A DNA stretch of 64,000 bases from Chitinophaga sp. HK235 (GCF_018255755.1 NZ_CP073766.1:6818501-6882500), one strand, 5' to 3'; shown: positions 7,694 to 17,246, counted from the stretch's first letter. Notes: generated by a model from the letters alone, not told the origin. Numbers and translations: made by a program.

Positions 7694-8833
7694 ATGAAAA
7701 AAATGAACCACTTTGTCTTAATCAGCGCTGCCGGCCTGCTGGGTTTTACTGCCTGCAAGGGGCCTGCCCAGAAAGGAGCGCCAGCTATGCCCCCTACGCC
7801 CGTGAACATTACGGAGGTATCTGTGGCACCGGCCGTTTATTACGACAAATTTCCCGCTACTGTAACAGCACTGAACAATGTGGAGCTGCGCTCCCAGGTG
7901 GCTGGTTTTATCACCGGTATCTTCTTTAAGGAAGGGGAAATAGTGCAGCAGGGAAAAACCCTGTATGAAATAGACCGTCGTAAATACCAGGCTGCCTATC
8001 TCCAGGCGGAGGCCAATGTTGCCAGCGCCAAAGCTAATTATAACAGGGCCAGAAAAGATGATGAACGCTACAAACGCCTGGCAGAACAGGATGCAGTAGC
8101 CCGTCAGATACTGGACAACGCAGAAGCTGCACTGGAAACTACCCGCAGCGCACTCGCAGCAGCAGAAGCCAACCTGGCCGCTGTACGTACAGACCTGGAT
8201 TACTCCCTGATCAAAGCGCCGTTTACCGGCCGTATCGGTATCTCACAGGTAAGGCTCGGCGCACAGGTAAGCCCCGGCACTACACTGCTGAACACCATCT
8301 CCAGTGAGAATCCTATCGCGGTAGACTTTGTGATCAATGAAACAGATCTCTCCCGTTTTGCTGCGATGCAGGGCAAAAGTATCAACGCCGGCGATTCCAC
8401 TTTCCGCCTGCAGCTGTCTGATGGTACCATGTACAATCATGGCGGCCGCATACTGGCTGTTGATCGTGGGGTAGATAATCAGACTGCTACTGTGAAGGTG
8501 AGGATAGAATTCAATAACCCTGACAGCCGGCTGAAAGATGGTATGAGCAGCGTATTGCAGGTGCTCAACGAACAATCCGGTGATCGGCTGATTCTGCCTT
8601 ATAAAGCTGTAACAGAACAGATGGGCGAGTACTTCGTATTTGTAGCGAAAGACTCTGTAGCGGCTCAGCAGAAAGTACACCTGGGACCAAAGATCGGCGA
8701 CAAAATCGTGATCATGGATGGTATCCAGGCAGGTGATAAAGTGATTGTGGAAGGCTTCCAGCGTTTACGTGATGGCGGCAAGATACAGATAGGAATACCG
8801 GCAGCACCACAGGGCGCTCCGGCGAAGAAATAG
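7694..8833 (+). CDS. RND efflux periplasmic adaptor (membrane fusion protein), lipoprotein
   Basis: HlyD/AcrA-type adaptor that links the RND pump to the TolC duct. With start at 7694 the protein has 379 residues and begins MKKMNHFVLISAAGLLGFTAC, a lipoprotein signal with lipobox cysteine; an in-frame ATG at 7676 abuts the previous stop and would add six residues before the signal. Seen: biotinyl-lipoyl half motifs around VELRSQVAGFITGIFFKEGE and LDYSLIKAPFTGRIG, with a helical hairpin between them (YLQAEANVASAKANYNRA region), then beta-barrel and membrane-proximal domains. Middle gene of the efflux operon. Confidence 0.93.
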   Translation: MKKMNHFVLISAAGLLGFTACKGPAQKGAPAMPPTPVNITEVSVAPAVYYDKFPATVTALNNVELRSQVAGFITGIFFKEGEIVQQGKTLYEIDRRKYQAAYLQAEANVASAKANYNRARKDDERYKRLAEQDAVARQILDNAEAALETTRSALAAAEANLAAVRTDLDYSLIKAPFTGRIGISQVRLGAQVSPGTTLLNTISSENPIAVDFVINETDLSRFAAMQGKSINAGDSTFRLQLSDGTMYNHGGRILAVDRGVDNQTATVKVRIEFNNPDSRLKDGMSSVLQVLNEQSGDRLILPYKAVTEQMGEYFVFVAKDSVAAQQKVHLGPKIGDKIVIMDGIQAGDKVIVEGFQRLRDGGKIQIGIPAAPQGAPAKK

Positions 8834-8862
8834 TTAATTAGCAGAATCAACAGCAGAAACTC

Positions 8863-11800
8863 ATGATTGCAGATACTTTTATTAAAAGGCCCGTTACCGC
8901 AATAGTCATTTCTATTGTACTGGTGCTGGTGGGGATACTGGCGATGATGAACCTGCCCATTGGGCAGTACCCCGAAATATCGCCCCCCACGGTACAGGTA
9001 ACCGGCAACTACACCGGTGCGGATGCACAAACGGTGGAGCAAACCGTGGCCACGCCCGTGGAAGTACAGGTAAACGGTACGCCCGGTATGACCTACATCT
9101 CCACCAATAATACAAGTAGCGGGCAAATGAGTATGACGGTCAACTTTGAAGTGGGTACCGATATCAATATTGCCGCACTGGACGTGCAGAACCGCGTAGG
9201 TATCGCACAACCAACGTTGCCTCAGGAAGTGCAGCGTTTGGGCTTGACCGTTAGAAAGCGTAACCCCAGCATCCTGATGCTGGTAGCGCTGTACTCACCC
9301 AAAGGCACACACGATATTACCTTCCTCGACAACTATACTAACGTATATGTAAAGGATGCATTGCTCCGTGCTAAAGGAGTAGGTGATATCTTCACACGCG
9401 CAGATGATTTCAGTATGCGTATCTGGCTGAAGCCCGATAAGCTGGCGCAGATGGGCGTTACCGCTGAAGATATCCGTGCAGCCCTGGCCGAACAGAACGC
9501 ACAGATCACCGCCGGGTCCGTAGGTGCACCACCGCAGCAAACCGGTCAGACCTTCGAATACAACATCTTCACCAAAGGTCGTCTGAGTACGCCGGAAGAG
9601 TTTGGCAACATCATCATTAAAACACGTCCCAACGACGGTTCACTGGTATATCTCAAAGATGTAGCCCGTATTCAGCTGGGTAAGTTCAACTATGCCGGTA
9701 ACAACTTCGTAGACGGCAAACGTGCTGCCTACCTGCTTGTATACCAGGCTCCCGGCAGTAACGCGCTGGAAACAGCTGCCAATGTTACTGAAGCAATGGA
9801 GCGGCTGAAGAAGCAGTTCCCCAACGATGTGGACTATGTAGTGCCTTTCGAATCTGTGTCTGTAGTAAAAGTGTCTATCGAAGAAGTGTTGCACACACTG
9901 GTGGAAGCGCTTATACTGGTGGTAATTGTGGTGTTCCTCTTCCTGCAGAGCTGGAGGGCTACCATCATCCCCATCCTTGCTATTCCGGTGTCTATCATCG
10001 CTACCTTTATCTTCTTCATACCATTAGGTTTTACCATCAATACCCTTACACTGTTTGGTTTCGTACTGGCGATCGGTATTGTGGTGGACGATGCCATTGT
10101 GGTGGTGGAAGCGGTACAACATAACATCGACCATGAGAAGATGTCTCCCAAAGAAGCTACCATACAGGCGATGAAAGAAATCTCCGGCCCGGTAATAGCC
10201 ATTGCGCTTATCCTCGCCGCCGTGTTTGTGCCGGTAGGATTTATCCCCGGTATCGTAGGCCGCCTGTATCAGCAGTTTGCCATCACTATCGCCATCTCTG
10301 TACTGATATCCGCCTTTGTGGCGCTGTCACTCACGCCGGCCCTGTGTATGCTGCTGCTGAAACCCATGCATCTCGATAAGGACTCCAAAGGACTTAACAA
10401 GTTCTTCTATAAGTTTAACCGTTGGTTTGGTCATACCACTTCCCGTTATTCCATGGGTGTGAAGAAAAGCATCCGCTGGTCACGTTATGCCGTTGTCCTG
10501 CTGCTGTGTATTTTCGTAGGTACGGTCATGTTATTCAAATCCAAACCTTCCGGCTTTATTCCTACAGAGGATGAAGGCCGTCTGATCATCACTTTCGACC
10601 TGCCGGAATCTTCTTCCACAGAGCGTACGGTGAGTGTGATGAGCCAGATGATGAAAGATCTTGACAGCCTGCCGGGCATCAACCACTATGCTGCACTCGG
10701 TGGTCTGAATGCGGTGAACTTCTCTACTAAATCCAACAGTGGTACCATCTTTTGTTCACTGAAACCATGGAGTGAACGTAAAGCAGAATCTCTTCAGATA
10801 TTTGGTATGGTGGCTGCCGTACAGAAAAAACTCAGCAAATACAAGGAAGCCAATGTGGTGGTGATTCCGCCACCGGCTATCCCTGGTCTGGGCCAGACTG
10901 CCGGTTTCTCATTTGTATTGCAGCAGAAAGCAAGTGGTGATATCAAGGCATTTGAGGGTGTATTGCGGAACTTCCTTGATACCGTCAACAAACGGCCGGA
11001 GATCGCCAGGGCCTTCTCCTTCTTTACCGCCCGTACGCCAGGCTATCAGCTGGACATCGATCGCGAGAAAGCCAAAAAAATGGGCGTGAAGATTTCAGAT
11101 ATCGCCACCGCTCTGCAAACCTATATGGGTAGTGCCTATATCAACGACTTCACAGTGTATGGACGTAACTTCCGTGTAGTAACACAGGCCGATTCCACCT
11201 ATCGTGGAGATATCAAAAACCTGAGCCAGTTTTTTGTACGAAACAGCGCCGGAAGCATGGTACCGCTGAGTGCACTCACATCCTATAAGGTGATTGAAAA
11301 TGCACCGGTGATATCCCACTACAACCTGTTCCGTTCTGCAGAAATCAATGGTAACCCGGCGCCAGGCTACAGTAGCGGCGATGCGATCAAAGCACTGAAG
11401 GAAGTAGCAGAGATATTGCCGGATGGCTATGGGTATGAGTTCTCCGGCCTTAGCCGTGAGGAGATATTATCCGGTTCCAAAACCGTATATATCTTTGCGT
11501 TATCCATCATCTTCGTATTTCTGTTCCTGGCAGCACTGTATGAAAGCTGGTCAGTGCCGTTCTCCGTACTGCTGGCTGTGCCTATCGGTGCTTTTGGTGC
11601 GATTACCGTACTAACGTTCCTGCCTAAACTGAGTAACAACGTATATGCGCAGATCGGTTTGATCACCCTCATCGGTCTGTCAGCCAAAAACGCCATCCTG
11701 ATCGTAGAGTTTGCCAAAGAGCGTGTAGACAGAGGCATGGACCTGGTAACCGCCGCCGTAGAGGCAGCCAAACTGCGTCTGCGCCCGATCGTGATGACCT

Positions 11801-12036
11801 CTCTGGCTTTCCTCCTCGGTATCATGCCGCTGGTATTATCCTCCGGAGCCGGCGCTGAAGCCCGTAAAACCATGGGCTGGACCGTACTCGGTGGTATGTT
11901 TACCGCTACCTTCCTGGCCATCTTTATTGTGCCGGTACTGTATGTGGTGATCACCCGACTGGCTTATGGTAAAGAGAAACTGAGGAAGATGAAAGAGAAT
12001 TATCAGTCAGTGCCAGAACATGACATACAACTGTGA
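8863..12036 (+). CDS. RND multidrug efflux permease (HAE1 family)
   Basis: A 1057-residue inner-membrane proton/drug antiporter of AcrB type. The N-terminal helix starts IADTFIKRPVTAIVISIVL; the proton-relay aspartates are in GIVVDDAIVVVEAV (TM4) and the partner lysine in GLSAKNAILIVEFAK (TM10). Two large periplasmic loops follow TM1 and TM7, giving the usual 12-helix layout. Family-typical length. Third gene of the operon. Its last codons and stop overlap a 46-base repeat that recurs at other gene ends here. No TetR, AraC or two-component regulator lies next to the operon, so control may come from elsewhere or from the structured leader. Confidence 0.96.
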   Translation: MIADTFIKRPVTAIVISIVLVLVGILAMMNLPIGQYPEISPPTVQVTGNYTGADAQTVEQTVATPVEVQVNGTPGMTYISTNNTSSGQMSMTVNFEVGTDINIAALDVQNRVGIAQPTLPQEVQRLGLTVRKRNPSILMLVALYSPKGTHDITFLDNYTNVYVKDALLRAKGVGDIFTRADDFSMRIWLKPDKLAQMGVTAEDIRAALAEQNAQITAGSVGAPPQQTGQTFEYNIFTKGRLSTPEEFGNIIIKTRPNDGSLVYLKDVARIQLGKFNYAGNNFVDGKRAAYLLVYQAPGSNALETAANVTEAMERLKKQFPNDVDYVVPFESVSVVKVSIEEVLHTLVEALILVVIVVFLFLQSWRATIIPILAIPVSIIATFIFFIPLGFTINTLTLFGFVLAIGIVVDDAIVVVEAVQHNIDHEKMSPKEATIQAMKEISGPVIAIALILAAVFVPVGFIPGIVGRLYQQFAITIAISVLISAFVALSLTPALCMLLLKPMHLDKDSKGLNKFFYKFNRWFGHTTSRYSMGVKKSIRWSRYAVVLLLCIFVGTVMLFKSKPSGFIPTEDEGRLIITFDLPESSSTERTVSVMSQMMKDLDSLPGINHYAALGGLNAVNFSTKSNSGTIFCSLKPWSERKAESLQIFGMVAAVQKKLSKYKEANVVVIPPPAIPGLGQTAGFSFVLQQKASGDIKAFEGVLRNFLDTVNKRPEIARAFSFFTARTPGYQLDIDREKAKKMGVKISDIATALQTYMGSAYINDFTVYGRNFRVVTQADSTYRGDIKNLSQFFVRNSAGSMVPLSALTSYKVIENAPVISHYNLFRSAEINGNPAPGYSSGDAIKALKEVAEILPDGYGYEFSGLSREEILSGSKTVYIFALSIIFVFLFLAALYESWSVPFSVLLAVPIGAFGAITVLTFLPKLSNNVYAQIGLITLIGLSAKNAILIVEFAKERVDRGMDLVTAAVEAAKLRLRPIVMTSLAFLLGIMPLVLSSGAGAEARKTMGWTVLGGMFTATFLAIFIVPVLYVVITRLAYGKEKLRKMKENYQSVPEHDIQL

Positions 12037-12074
12037 TGAGTATGATGCCGCTGATGTTCCTGATGAGCGGAGAT
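12029..12074 (+). repeat. 3'-end element, copy 1
   Basis: A 46-base sequence beginning AACTGTGAT and ending GCGGAGAT, with GAT or ATG triplets at short regular intervals. The stop codon of the RND permease lies inside its first nine bases. Positions 12035-12064 are a perfect 30-bp inverted copy of 12182-12211 (copy 2). Confidence 0.75.
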
Positions 12075-12111
12075 CAGTGCAGAGATGGAATAAGATTGAG
12101 TTGTTTTTTTG

Positions 12112-12161
12112 AATAAATGAAGAGCCCGTTGATCGTTTGATCAACGGGCTCTTCATTTATT
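12112..12161. terminator. Bidirectional terminator between RND permease and SdpI-like gene
   Basis: A perfect 23-bp stem (12112-12134 with 12139-12161) around a 4-base loop. A/T-rich stem ends serve both directions. It sits between two inverted copies of the 3'-end element. Confidence 0.9.
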
Positions 12162-12169
12162 ATTCGCTT

Positions 12170-12568
12170 TTATCTTCGTTTATCAGGAACATCAGCGGCA
12201 TCATACTCATCGCGGTTTATTTTTTGCTGCAACCTCCACTCTGTGTAACCTACCATATACATCACCGCGATGATGACAGATCCTACGGTAATGTACCAGA
12301 ACCAGTCTGTCTGGCCTTCGAAGAACAGGGCGCAGGCAAAACCGGTAGGTATGAGGATTGTGCCGATACGCCTGGAAATATAAGCTGCATCCTGGTTGGC
12401 CTCATGCCACATCTCCGGACTTTGGGTAGAGAGGACGCTTCGGTAGCCATACCATGTTTTGGTGCTTTTAGGAGGATAACGCCGGATAAAATACCCCATA
12501 AAGAAGAATAGTATCCCAGCGAAAATAGCCGCATTACAGTAAGTGGAATGCAAGAAATTCATGAACAT
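12170..12568 (-). CDS. SdpI-family membrane protein
   Basis: A 132-residue membrane protein with three hydrophobic segments (about 12-26, 73-90 and 93-106) and the SdpI-family signature YGYRSVLSTQSPEMWHEAN (residues 40-58). SdpI of Bacillus gives immunity to the SdpC toxin; distant relatives are common in Bacteroidota without a known toxin, so the role here is unknown. No SdpC-like gene is near. The last sixteen or so residues (from NRDEYDAADVP) are translated from copy 2 of the 3'-end element, so the tail is probably not part of the family fold. Start at 12568; a second ATG two codons inside is equally possible. Confidence 0.8.
   Translation of the reverse strand: MFMNFLHSTYCNAAIFAGILFFFMGYFIRRYPPKSTKTWYGYRSVLSTQSPEMWHEANQDAAYISRRIGTILIPTGFACALFFEGQTDWFWYITVGSVIIAVMYMVGYTEWRLQQKINRDEYDAADVPDKRR
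12172..12217 (-). repeat. 3'-end element, copy 2 (inside SdpI-like coding end)
   Basis: 46 bases, same orientation relative to its gene as the other copies. It begins AACCGCGAT where other copies have AACTGTGAT and is read as protein. Thirty bases are identical to copy 1 on the opposite strand. Confidence 0.75.
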
Positions 12569-12670
12569 GGGAGAGGGGTTTGGTTACTTATAAGGTACGA
12601 AAAAAATATGGGTTATGTATATCACCAGCAGCCTGTTCCATCCACTGGGGTGGTAGTGGCTTTAAAACAA

Positions 12671-12699
12671 AAAAGCTCCTGGTTTTTCCAGGAGCTTTT
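12671..12699 (-). terminator. Intrinsic terminator of the knob-fibre gene
   Basis: A 12-bp stem (12671-12682 with 12688-12699), 5-base loop, U-rich flank on the minus strand, 22 bases past the stop. Confidence 0.88.
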
Positions 12700-12721
12700 T
12701 ATATGCTAAAAGTGATGACAG

Positions 12722-13651
12722 TTAATGCTTCAACTGTTGTTTCATGGATTGTACGTCCTTATTGAGTTGAGTGATGGCTGTTTGCTGGGATTGAATCACC
12801 TTCTGCTGTTCAATCAGATGAAGGGTGAGTTCTTCCACTTTTTGCAGAAGTTTTTTATTCATCTCACCTACATCAAGTCCGGATTCTTCAACTTCCGCGG
12901 CAGCGGGAATATCAGGCAGGTGTTTATGTTCGGTGATGTAGCGGGCCGTTTCCTGCAGGGAAGGGAGTGTATAGTCGGGATTAAAGACGTAGTCTGGCCA
13001 ATCCTTTATGGTTACTTTTATCTTCTCTGCTTTTATGGTGCCTTTCACGGAGAGTTTTTCTTTAGGATCAACATCGATGCCTACATTACCGCCATTGGTG
13101 GCCAGTATGATATTGCCACCGGGAAGTTCATTGGCGACTGAAATATTGGAACCACCGCCGCTGCCAAATCCGAACCAGCCGCTGCGTTGATCAGGAGCGT
13201 TTGTCCGGGCATAAAATGACATATAGGAGTGGTCAAGTGTACCTGCAGTCAGAATAAGATTATTCCCACCTTTGTTCAGGTGCAGCTCTTTGTCGGTGCG
13301 AACACGTCCATCAGGGCCTTCCATGATCATTGCCCTCCACATGCCCCAGTTGCTGCCAGCCAGTCCCTGACGATAATAAATTCCACCATTGTTAAAGTTG
13401 AGCTGGTGGTACATGTCTCCGGTAGCGTCGCCCCAGGGGGCGAATGTCATCATGCCGGAGAAAGTGCCTGAGCCAGGGACATTGACGGTACTCCGGGCTT
13501 TAAAATCAAAGTGTACAATCTTATCGAACTGGATGGGTACTTCGTCGCTGTTTCTGGTGTCGTAGACGAAGACACCGGAGGCCGTGTTATATTGAGCACG
13601 CGCCCCCAGTGTCAGTAACAGCATAGGGTAAAACAGGATGAATTTTTTCAT
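12722..13651 (-). CDS. Exported knob-fibre-like protein with Bacteroidota C-terminal tail
   Basis: A 309-residue protein with signal peptide (MKKFILFYPMLLLTLGARAQ). The middle region contains NGGIYYRQGLAGSNWGMW, like the pyocin-knob domain of phage tail fibres. The C-terminal part has the recurrent tail WPDYVFNPDYTLPSL, ITEHKHLPDIPAA, SGLDVGEMNKKLLQKVEEL, followed by a coiled coil rich in glutamine (about 265-305). This tail is widespread in exported Bacteroidota proteins and resembles an intramolecular chaperone or trimerisation region. Likely a surface adhesin or fibre; no phage genes are nearby, so it is not a prophage part. It starts 8 bases after the AsmA-like gene and is probably cotranscribed. 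Confidence 0.75.
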   Translation of the reverse strand: MKKFILFYPMLLLTLGARAQYNTASGVFVYDTRNSDEVPIQFDKIVHFDFKARSTVNVPGSGTFSGMMTFAPWGDATGDMYHQLNFNNGGIYYRQGLAGSNWGMWRAMIMEGPDGRVRTDKELHLNKGGNNLILTAGTLDHSYMSFYARTNAPDQRSGWFGFGSGGGSNISVANELPGGNIILATNGGNVGIDVDPKEKLSVKGTIKAEKIKVTIKDWPDYVFNPDYTLPSLQETARYITEHKHLPDIPAAAEVEESGLDVGEMNKKLLQKVEELTLHLIEQQKVIQSQQTAITQLNKDVQSMKQQLKH

Positions 13652-13659
13652 GTATGTTT

Positions 13660-16368
13660 TTATTGTTTGGTAGAATCTGCTGGTTGTTTCTTTTTACCGA
13701 ACAGGCCGTTGAGTGTGTTTTTTACAGATTCACCGGCTTGTTTGCCTACATTTTCCAGCGGTTTGCCACCGGAAGGCTGTGTAGAATCTTTTTTGCCGCT
13801 CAATTGGTTTTTAAGCTCGTTTTTAAGGGCGTTCACCGCATTGTTCTTAATCTGGTTCACAGAGTCGCGTACAACGTTTTTAACGGTATCTATTTTGTTT
13901 TTAACGAGTTCGGTAGCCTGGTTTTTCAGGTTGTTAGCACTTTCCTTCAGGTCTGTTTTAAGAGATGGTTTCAGGATATTGCCACCCATGAGCACCTGCA
14001 GGTGTACGCTGTCGCCCAGGTTTACGGGGATACCTCTGCTTTGGGCCTGAGAGGCGAGGTTATTAACCAGGGTGTTGCCGGCGGAACCCATCAGGCTGCG
14101 GGGCAGTGCCAGTTGCAGGGTGTAGTCCAGTGACTGGTCGAAGCCGTGTGAACCGGCGATGTTCATGCTGATACCATTTACAGATACTTTGAACGGATTC
14201 ACTTTTACGCGGCCGTTTTCAAAGGCGAAGTAGTTTTTGATATCACGCAGGGAGACATCTTTCAGCTGGGAGATATTGAGTGTGCTGGCCAGCTGGTCTA
14301 CCGGAGCAAACTGTTTGAGGAAGCCCTGGATGAGCAGGAGGTTACCATCACCGGTGAGGGTGCTGAGGTCGGGGCTCATGTCTTTACCCAGTTTACCATG
14401 CATCTTCAGCTGGGAGGTGATTTTGCCGGAGAGGAATTTACCGATAGGCATCAGTTTCTGTACGGTATTAAAAGTATTGAAGGTCTGTTGCACATCGAGG
14501 TTCTGTACATCGTAGGCGATGTTGATATCGGGATTGTTTTTGTTGTTTTTAGTGCTGTAGCTACCGTTGATTTCCATGGTACCCTGGAGGGCGTTGGCTT
14601 TCAGCTGCTGCATGGTCACTGTTTCATCTTTTACGAGCAGGGTACCGGTTACGTTGTTGAGTTCTGCTTTATCGTACAGTACTTTACCTACGGCTGTCTG
14701 CAGGCTGATGTTCAGGTTGGCTGGTACAGCAAAGGGGGCCATCGCAGCAGAATCCACTTTGGCAGGAGCGGTTTTGCCGTCGCTGGCAGCGGTGCTGGTG
14801 GTGCCCATGAATTTATTCACATTCACCTGGTCGGCTTTGAAGTTCAGTTTACCATCCAGCGGTGCATTTTTAAACATATAGGCGAGCAGGTTATTGACTT
14901 CACCATTGGCTTCGAAGTTGGAGCCGAGGTATTGCCCGCTGAGGTCTTTTACGGTAACGTTTTTAGGATTGAACTGGAGGAACAGGTTTTTTACGTTGAC
15001 ACCGTCGGGGTAGTCCTTGCTTTTGTACAGCATGTTGCTGAGTTGCAGGGTACCGGCGGCATAGAAGCGGTCGTATTGTTGTTTTTCGATGGCGCTCATA
15101 TTGCCTTTGGCGGAGATGTCGGCATCGAGGAGGCCGCTGAGGGCGGTACCTGTTTCCAGTTTTACGAACTGGGTGATCTTGGAGAGATCTATCTTACCTT
15201 TTGCTGCGCCGTCGAGGTACATGTCGGATACCGGTGTTTTAACCAGCAGACGCAGGTCGAGGGGGGTATTATCCATTTCGAGGTGGCCGGTAGGCATGTC
15301 TACTACGGTATGGTCAGGTATGCCGTCAGGGTTGGTAACCTTCATGGCTATCTGAATATTTTTCACCGGCTTGGGGAGGTCAGGATACTGGAAGAAACCG
15401 TCCTTTATCCCCAGGTCGAGGCCGAAGGCCGGCATCTGTGAAGGGGAGTAGTTGCCTTTCACATAACCCCCGAAAGAGGCGGTACCGCTGGTTTTGATCT
15501 TATCAAAATCAGCTTTGTAGATAACCGGTATCAGTGACAGCAAGTCTTTGAATTGGGTGGAAGGTGCTTTAAAGCTGAGGTCCATGCCGTAGGTGGAGTC
15601 GTTCACCATTTTAAAGAACCCCTGCATGGCTATCTCGAGGTTGTTGAGGGCAGCCTTACCTTCTTTCAGTGTATACGTGCTGGTGGTATTGTCTATCTGG
15701 AGGTCAGCGTCCAGTTTGGTTTTTACGCTGGAGAGATAAGGTATCAGCCCATAGCGGAAGGTGATACCTTCTGCGGTGGTGCTGGTTTCCAGGGTGAATT
15801 TATCCTGGGTGAAATCGCCTTTGCCCTGGTGGGTCAGTCCATCAATGATCAGCCGCATGTTGCCCTGCTGGTCGTCATAGCTGATCCAGGCATCTTCGAT
15901 TTTATATTGCTGCAGGCTGAGGGCGAAGCTGGTTTTGCCGGTATCTGCAGGAGAGGCCTGGGCAGTATCGGGTTTGGTGATGTTCCAGTTGGCCGCGCCG
16001 TTATTATGTACGATAGCGTTTATCCTTGGCTGTATAAGGGCTACATTGTAAATGTCCATTTTGTCCCCTTTGATAACGCTCATCAGGTTGAGGGCTACAT
16101 CGATCTGTTTTACTTTCAACAGGGTATCACCTTCAAATTCTCCCGTGCCGGTCACCTGCAGGTCTTCGAGACCTACGGCCAGGCGTGGAAAATGCCGGAA
16201 CAGACTGATGTCCACATCTTTAAAGTCTACTTTGGCAGTAAGATGTTTGTTGAGTTCTGTTTTTACTTTGGCCATGATCTTGTCCTTAAAAAAATAAGGA
16301 ATGGCGATGGCTGCCAGGACCAGCACCACTATTATACCCGCTACAACTTTCAGGATTTTCTTGAGCAT
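13660..16368 (-). CDS. AsmA-like inner-membrane-anchored protein
   Basis: A 902-residue protein with one N-terminal membrane helix (KILKVVAGIIVVLVLAAIAIPYF), followed by VDFKDVDISLFRHFPRLAVG, the AsmA-type N-terminal repeat, and a long stretch of repeated beta-strand patterns (LDL, NLxLQF, LxGxLxFKAD) ending in an AsmA_2-like region. The last 130 residues become lysine/asparagine-rich and low in complexity (LKTDLKESANNLKNQATELV and onward). AsmA-type proteins bridge the periplasm and are thought to move phospholipids to the outer membrane. Positioned before the knob-fibre gene in a probable two-gene operon. Confidence 0.86.
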   Translation of the reverse strand: MLKKILKVVAGIIVVLVLAAIAIPYFFKDKIMAKVKTELNKHLTAKVDFKDVDISLFRHFPRLAVGLEDLQVTGTGEFEGDTLLKVKQIDVALNLMSVIKGDKMDIYNVALIQPRINAIVHNNGAANWNITKPDTAQASPADTGKTSFALSLQQYKIEDAWISYDDQQGNMRLIIDGLTHQGKGDFTQDKFTLETSTTAEGITFRYGLIPYLSSVKTKLDADLQIDNTTSTYTLKEGKAALNNLEIAMQGFFKMVNDSTYGMDLSFKAPSTQFKDLLSLIPVIYKADFDKIKTSGTASFGGYVKGNYSPSQMPAFGLDLGIKDGFFQYPDLPKPVKNIQIAMKVTNPDGIPDHTVVDMPTGHLEMDNTPLDLRLLVKTPVSDMYLDGAAKGKIDLSKITQFVKLETGTALSGLLDADISAKGNMSAIEKQQYDRFYAAGTLQLSNMLYKSKDYPDGVNVKNLFLQFNPKNVTVKDLSGQYLGSNFEANGEVNNLLAYMFKNAPLDGKLNFKADQVNVNKFMGTTSTAASDGKTAPAKVDSAAMAPFAVPANLNISLQTAVGKVLYDKAELNNVTGTLLVKDETVTMQQLKANALQGTMEINGSYSTKNNKNNPDINIAYDVQNLDVQQTFNTFNTVQKLMPIGKFLSGKITSQLKMHGKLGKDMSPDLSTLTGDGNLLLIQGFLKQFAPVDQLASTLNISQLKDVSLRDIKNYFAFENGRVKVNPFKVSVNGISMNIAGSHGFDQSLDYTLQLALPRSLMGSAGNTLVNNLASQAQSRGIPVNLGDSVHLQVLMGGNILKPSLKTDLKESANNLKNQATELVKNKIDTVKNVVRDSVNQIKNNAVNALKNELKNQLSGKKDSTQPSGGKPLENVGKQAGESVKNTLNGLFGKKKQPADSTKQ

Positions 16369-16547
16369 AGGTTGTCGTTTGATTTATGGGTGTGAAGGTA
16401 ATTTTTTCCTTTAAAGGTGCAAAGAGGGCGCAGGGAGTCTTTTGTTATATAAGAATAGCCGTTGCCCCGAGATATGGGCTGTATTGGCTTGTTATTCAGT
16501 ATGATGGGACCTTTTCGGGCCGGTAGGGAGCTCAATTTCATTTTTGT

Positions 16548-16555
16548 TATTTTTG
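16548..16555 (+). promoter_or_regulatory. -7 box (TAnnTTTG) upstream of trmH
   Basis: TATTTTTG ends 25 bases before the trmH start codon. No clear TTTG box at the expected distance upstream, so it is only a weak call. Confidence 0.3.
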
Positions 16556-16579
16556 CAGGATTCGGAAAAATATAAACGT

Positions 16580-17182
16580 ATGACACCAGAAAGAAGAGAG
16601 CGGTTAATCTCCACCCTGAACAATCGACAGGCCAATTTAACCGTCGTATTGGAAGATGTGCAGGACCCGCATAATGTTTCGGCCGTATTACGTACCTGCG
16701 ATGCGGTAGGTATCCAGGATGTTTATATCATCAATACACTGGAGCCACGGCGTAAGAAATGGGGCCACAGGAGCAGCAGCAGTGCGGCCCGTTGGCTTAC
16801 CACCCATCAGTTTGACAATGCGGCGGAATGTTTTGCCGAGTTGCGCACCAGATACGACAAGATCCTGACCACTCATCTGTCCAGCGATGCGGTGAGTTTA
16901 TATGATATCGACTTCTCCGGTTCGGTGGCATTGGTATTCGGTAATGAACAAATGGGCGTCAGCCAGGAGGTAAGGGCTATGGCTGATGGTAACTTTATCA
17001 TCCCGCAAATGGGCATCATCAAATCACTCAATATCTCTGTAGCCTGCGCGGTCAGCATCTATGAAGCCATGCGGCAGAAAAAACTGGCAGGCCACTATGA
17101 TAAGCCCGGACTGCCACCGGAACAGTATAATACCCTGTTGCACGAGTGGGGATATAAAGAAGAACTGGACGGAGAGTTATGA
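16580..17182 (+). CDS. trmH: tRNA (guanosine-2'-O)-methyltransferase TrmH family
   Basis: A 200-residue SPOUT-class methyltransferase of the SpoU/TrmH family, which 2'-O-methylates G18 in the tRNA D-loop. Motifs: QDPHNVSAVLRTCDAVG (motif 1), VALVFGNEQMGVSQE (motif 2) and KSLNISVACAVSIYE (motif 3), the last two forming the knotted SAM site. ATG at 16580 is chosen over an upstream TTG because TPERRERLISTLNNRQ aligns with the TrmH N-terminus. Residues after 180 match the family's C-terminal helix. Confidence 0.93.
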   Translation: MTPERRERLISTLNNRQANLTVVLEDVQDPHNVSAVLRTCDAVGIQDVYIINTLEPRRKKWGHRSSSSAARWLTTHQFDNAAECFAELRTRYDKILTTHLSSDAVSLYDIDFSGSVALVFGNEQMGVSQEVRAMADGNFIIPQMGIIKSLNISVACAVSIYEAMRQKKLAGHYDKPGLPPEQYNTLLHEWGYKEELDGEL

Positions 17183-17198
17183 TATAACAGCATAAAAC

Positions 17199-17234
17199 AA
17201 GCATCCCGGTCAACTGACCGGGATGCTTTTTTTT
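17199..17234. terminator. Terminator between trmH and the SGNH-like gene
   Basis: A 14-bp perfect stem (17199-17212 with 17215-17228) with a 2-base apical spacer and a T-run; it lies between converging genes. Confidence 0.88.
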
Positions 17235-17246
17235 ATGCTGCAATTT

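Noticed and set aside
12722..13651. Prophage tail-fibre module
   Set aside because: Neighbours are AsmA-like and SdpI-like chromosomal genes and no other phage genes are present; the C-terminal tail is common in exported Bacteroidota proteins.
14398..16395. Two long frames antisense to the AsmA-like gene
   Set aside because: Explained by strand symmetry of the AsmA-like codons; no start context or homology.
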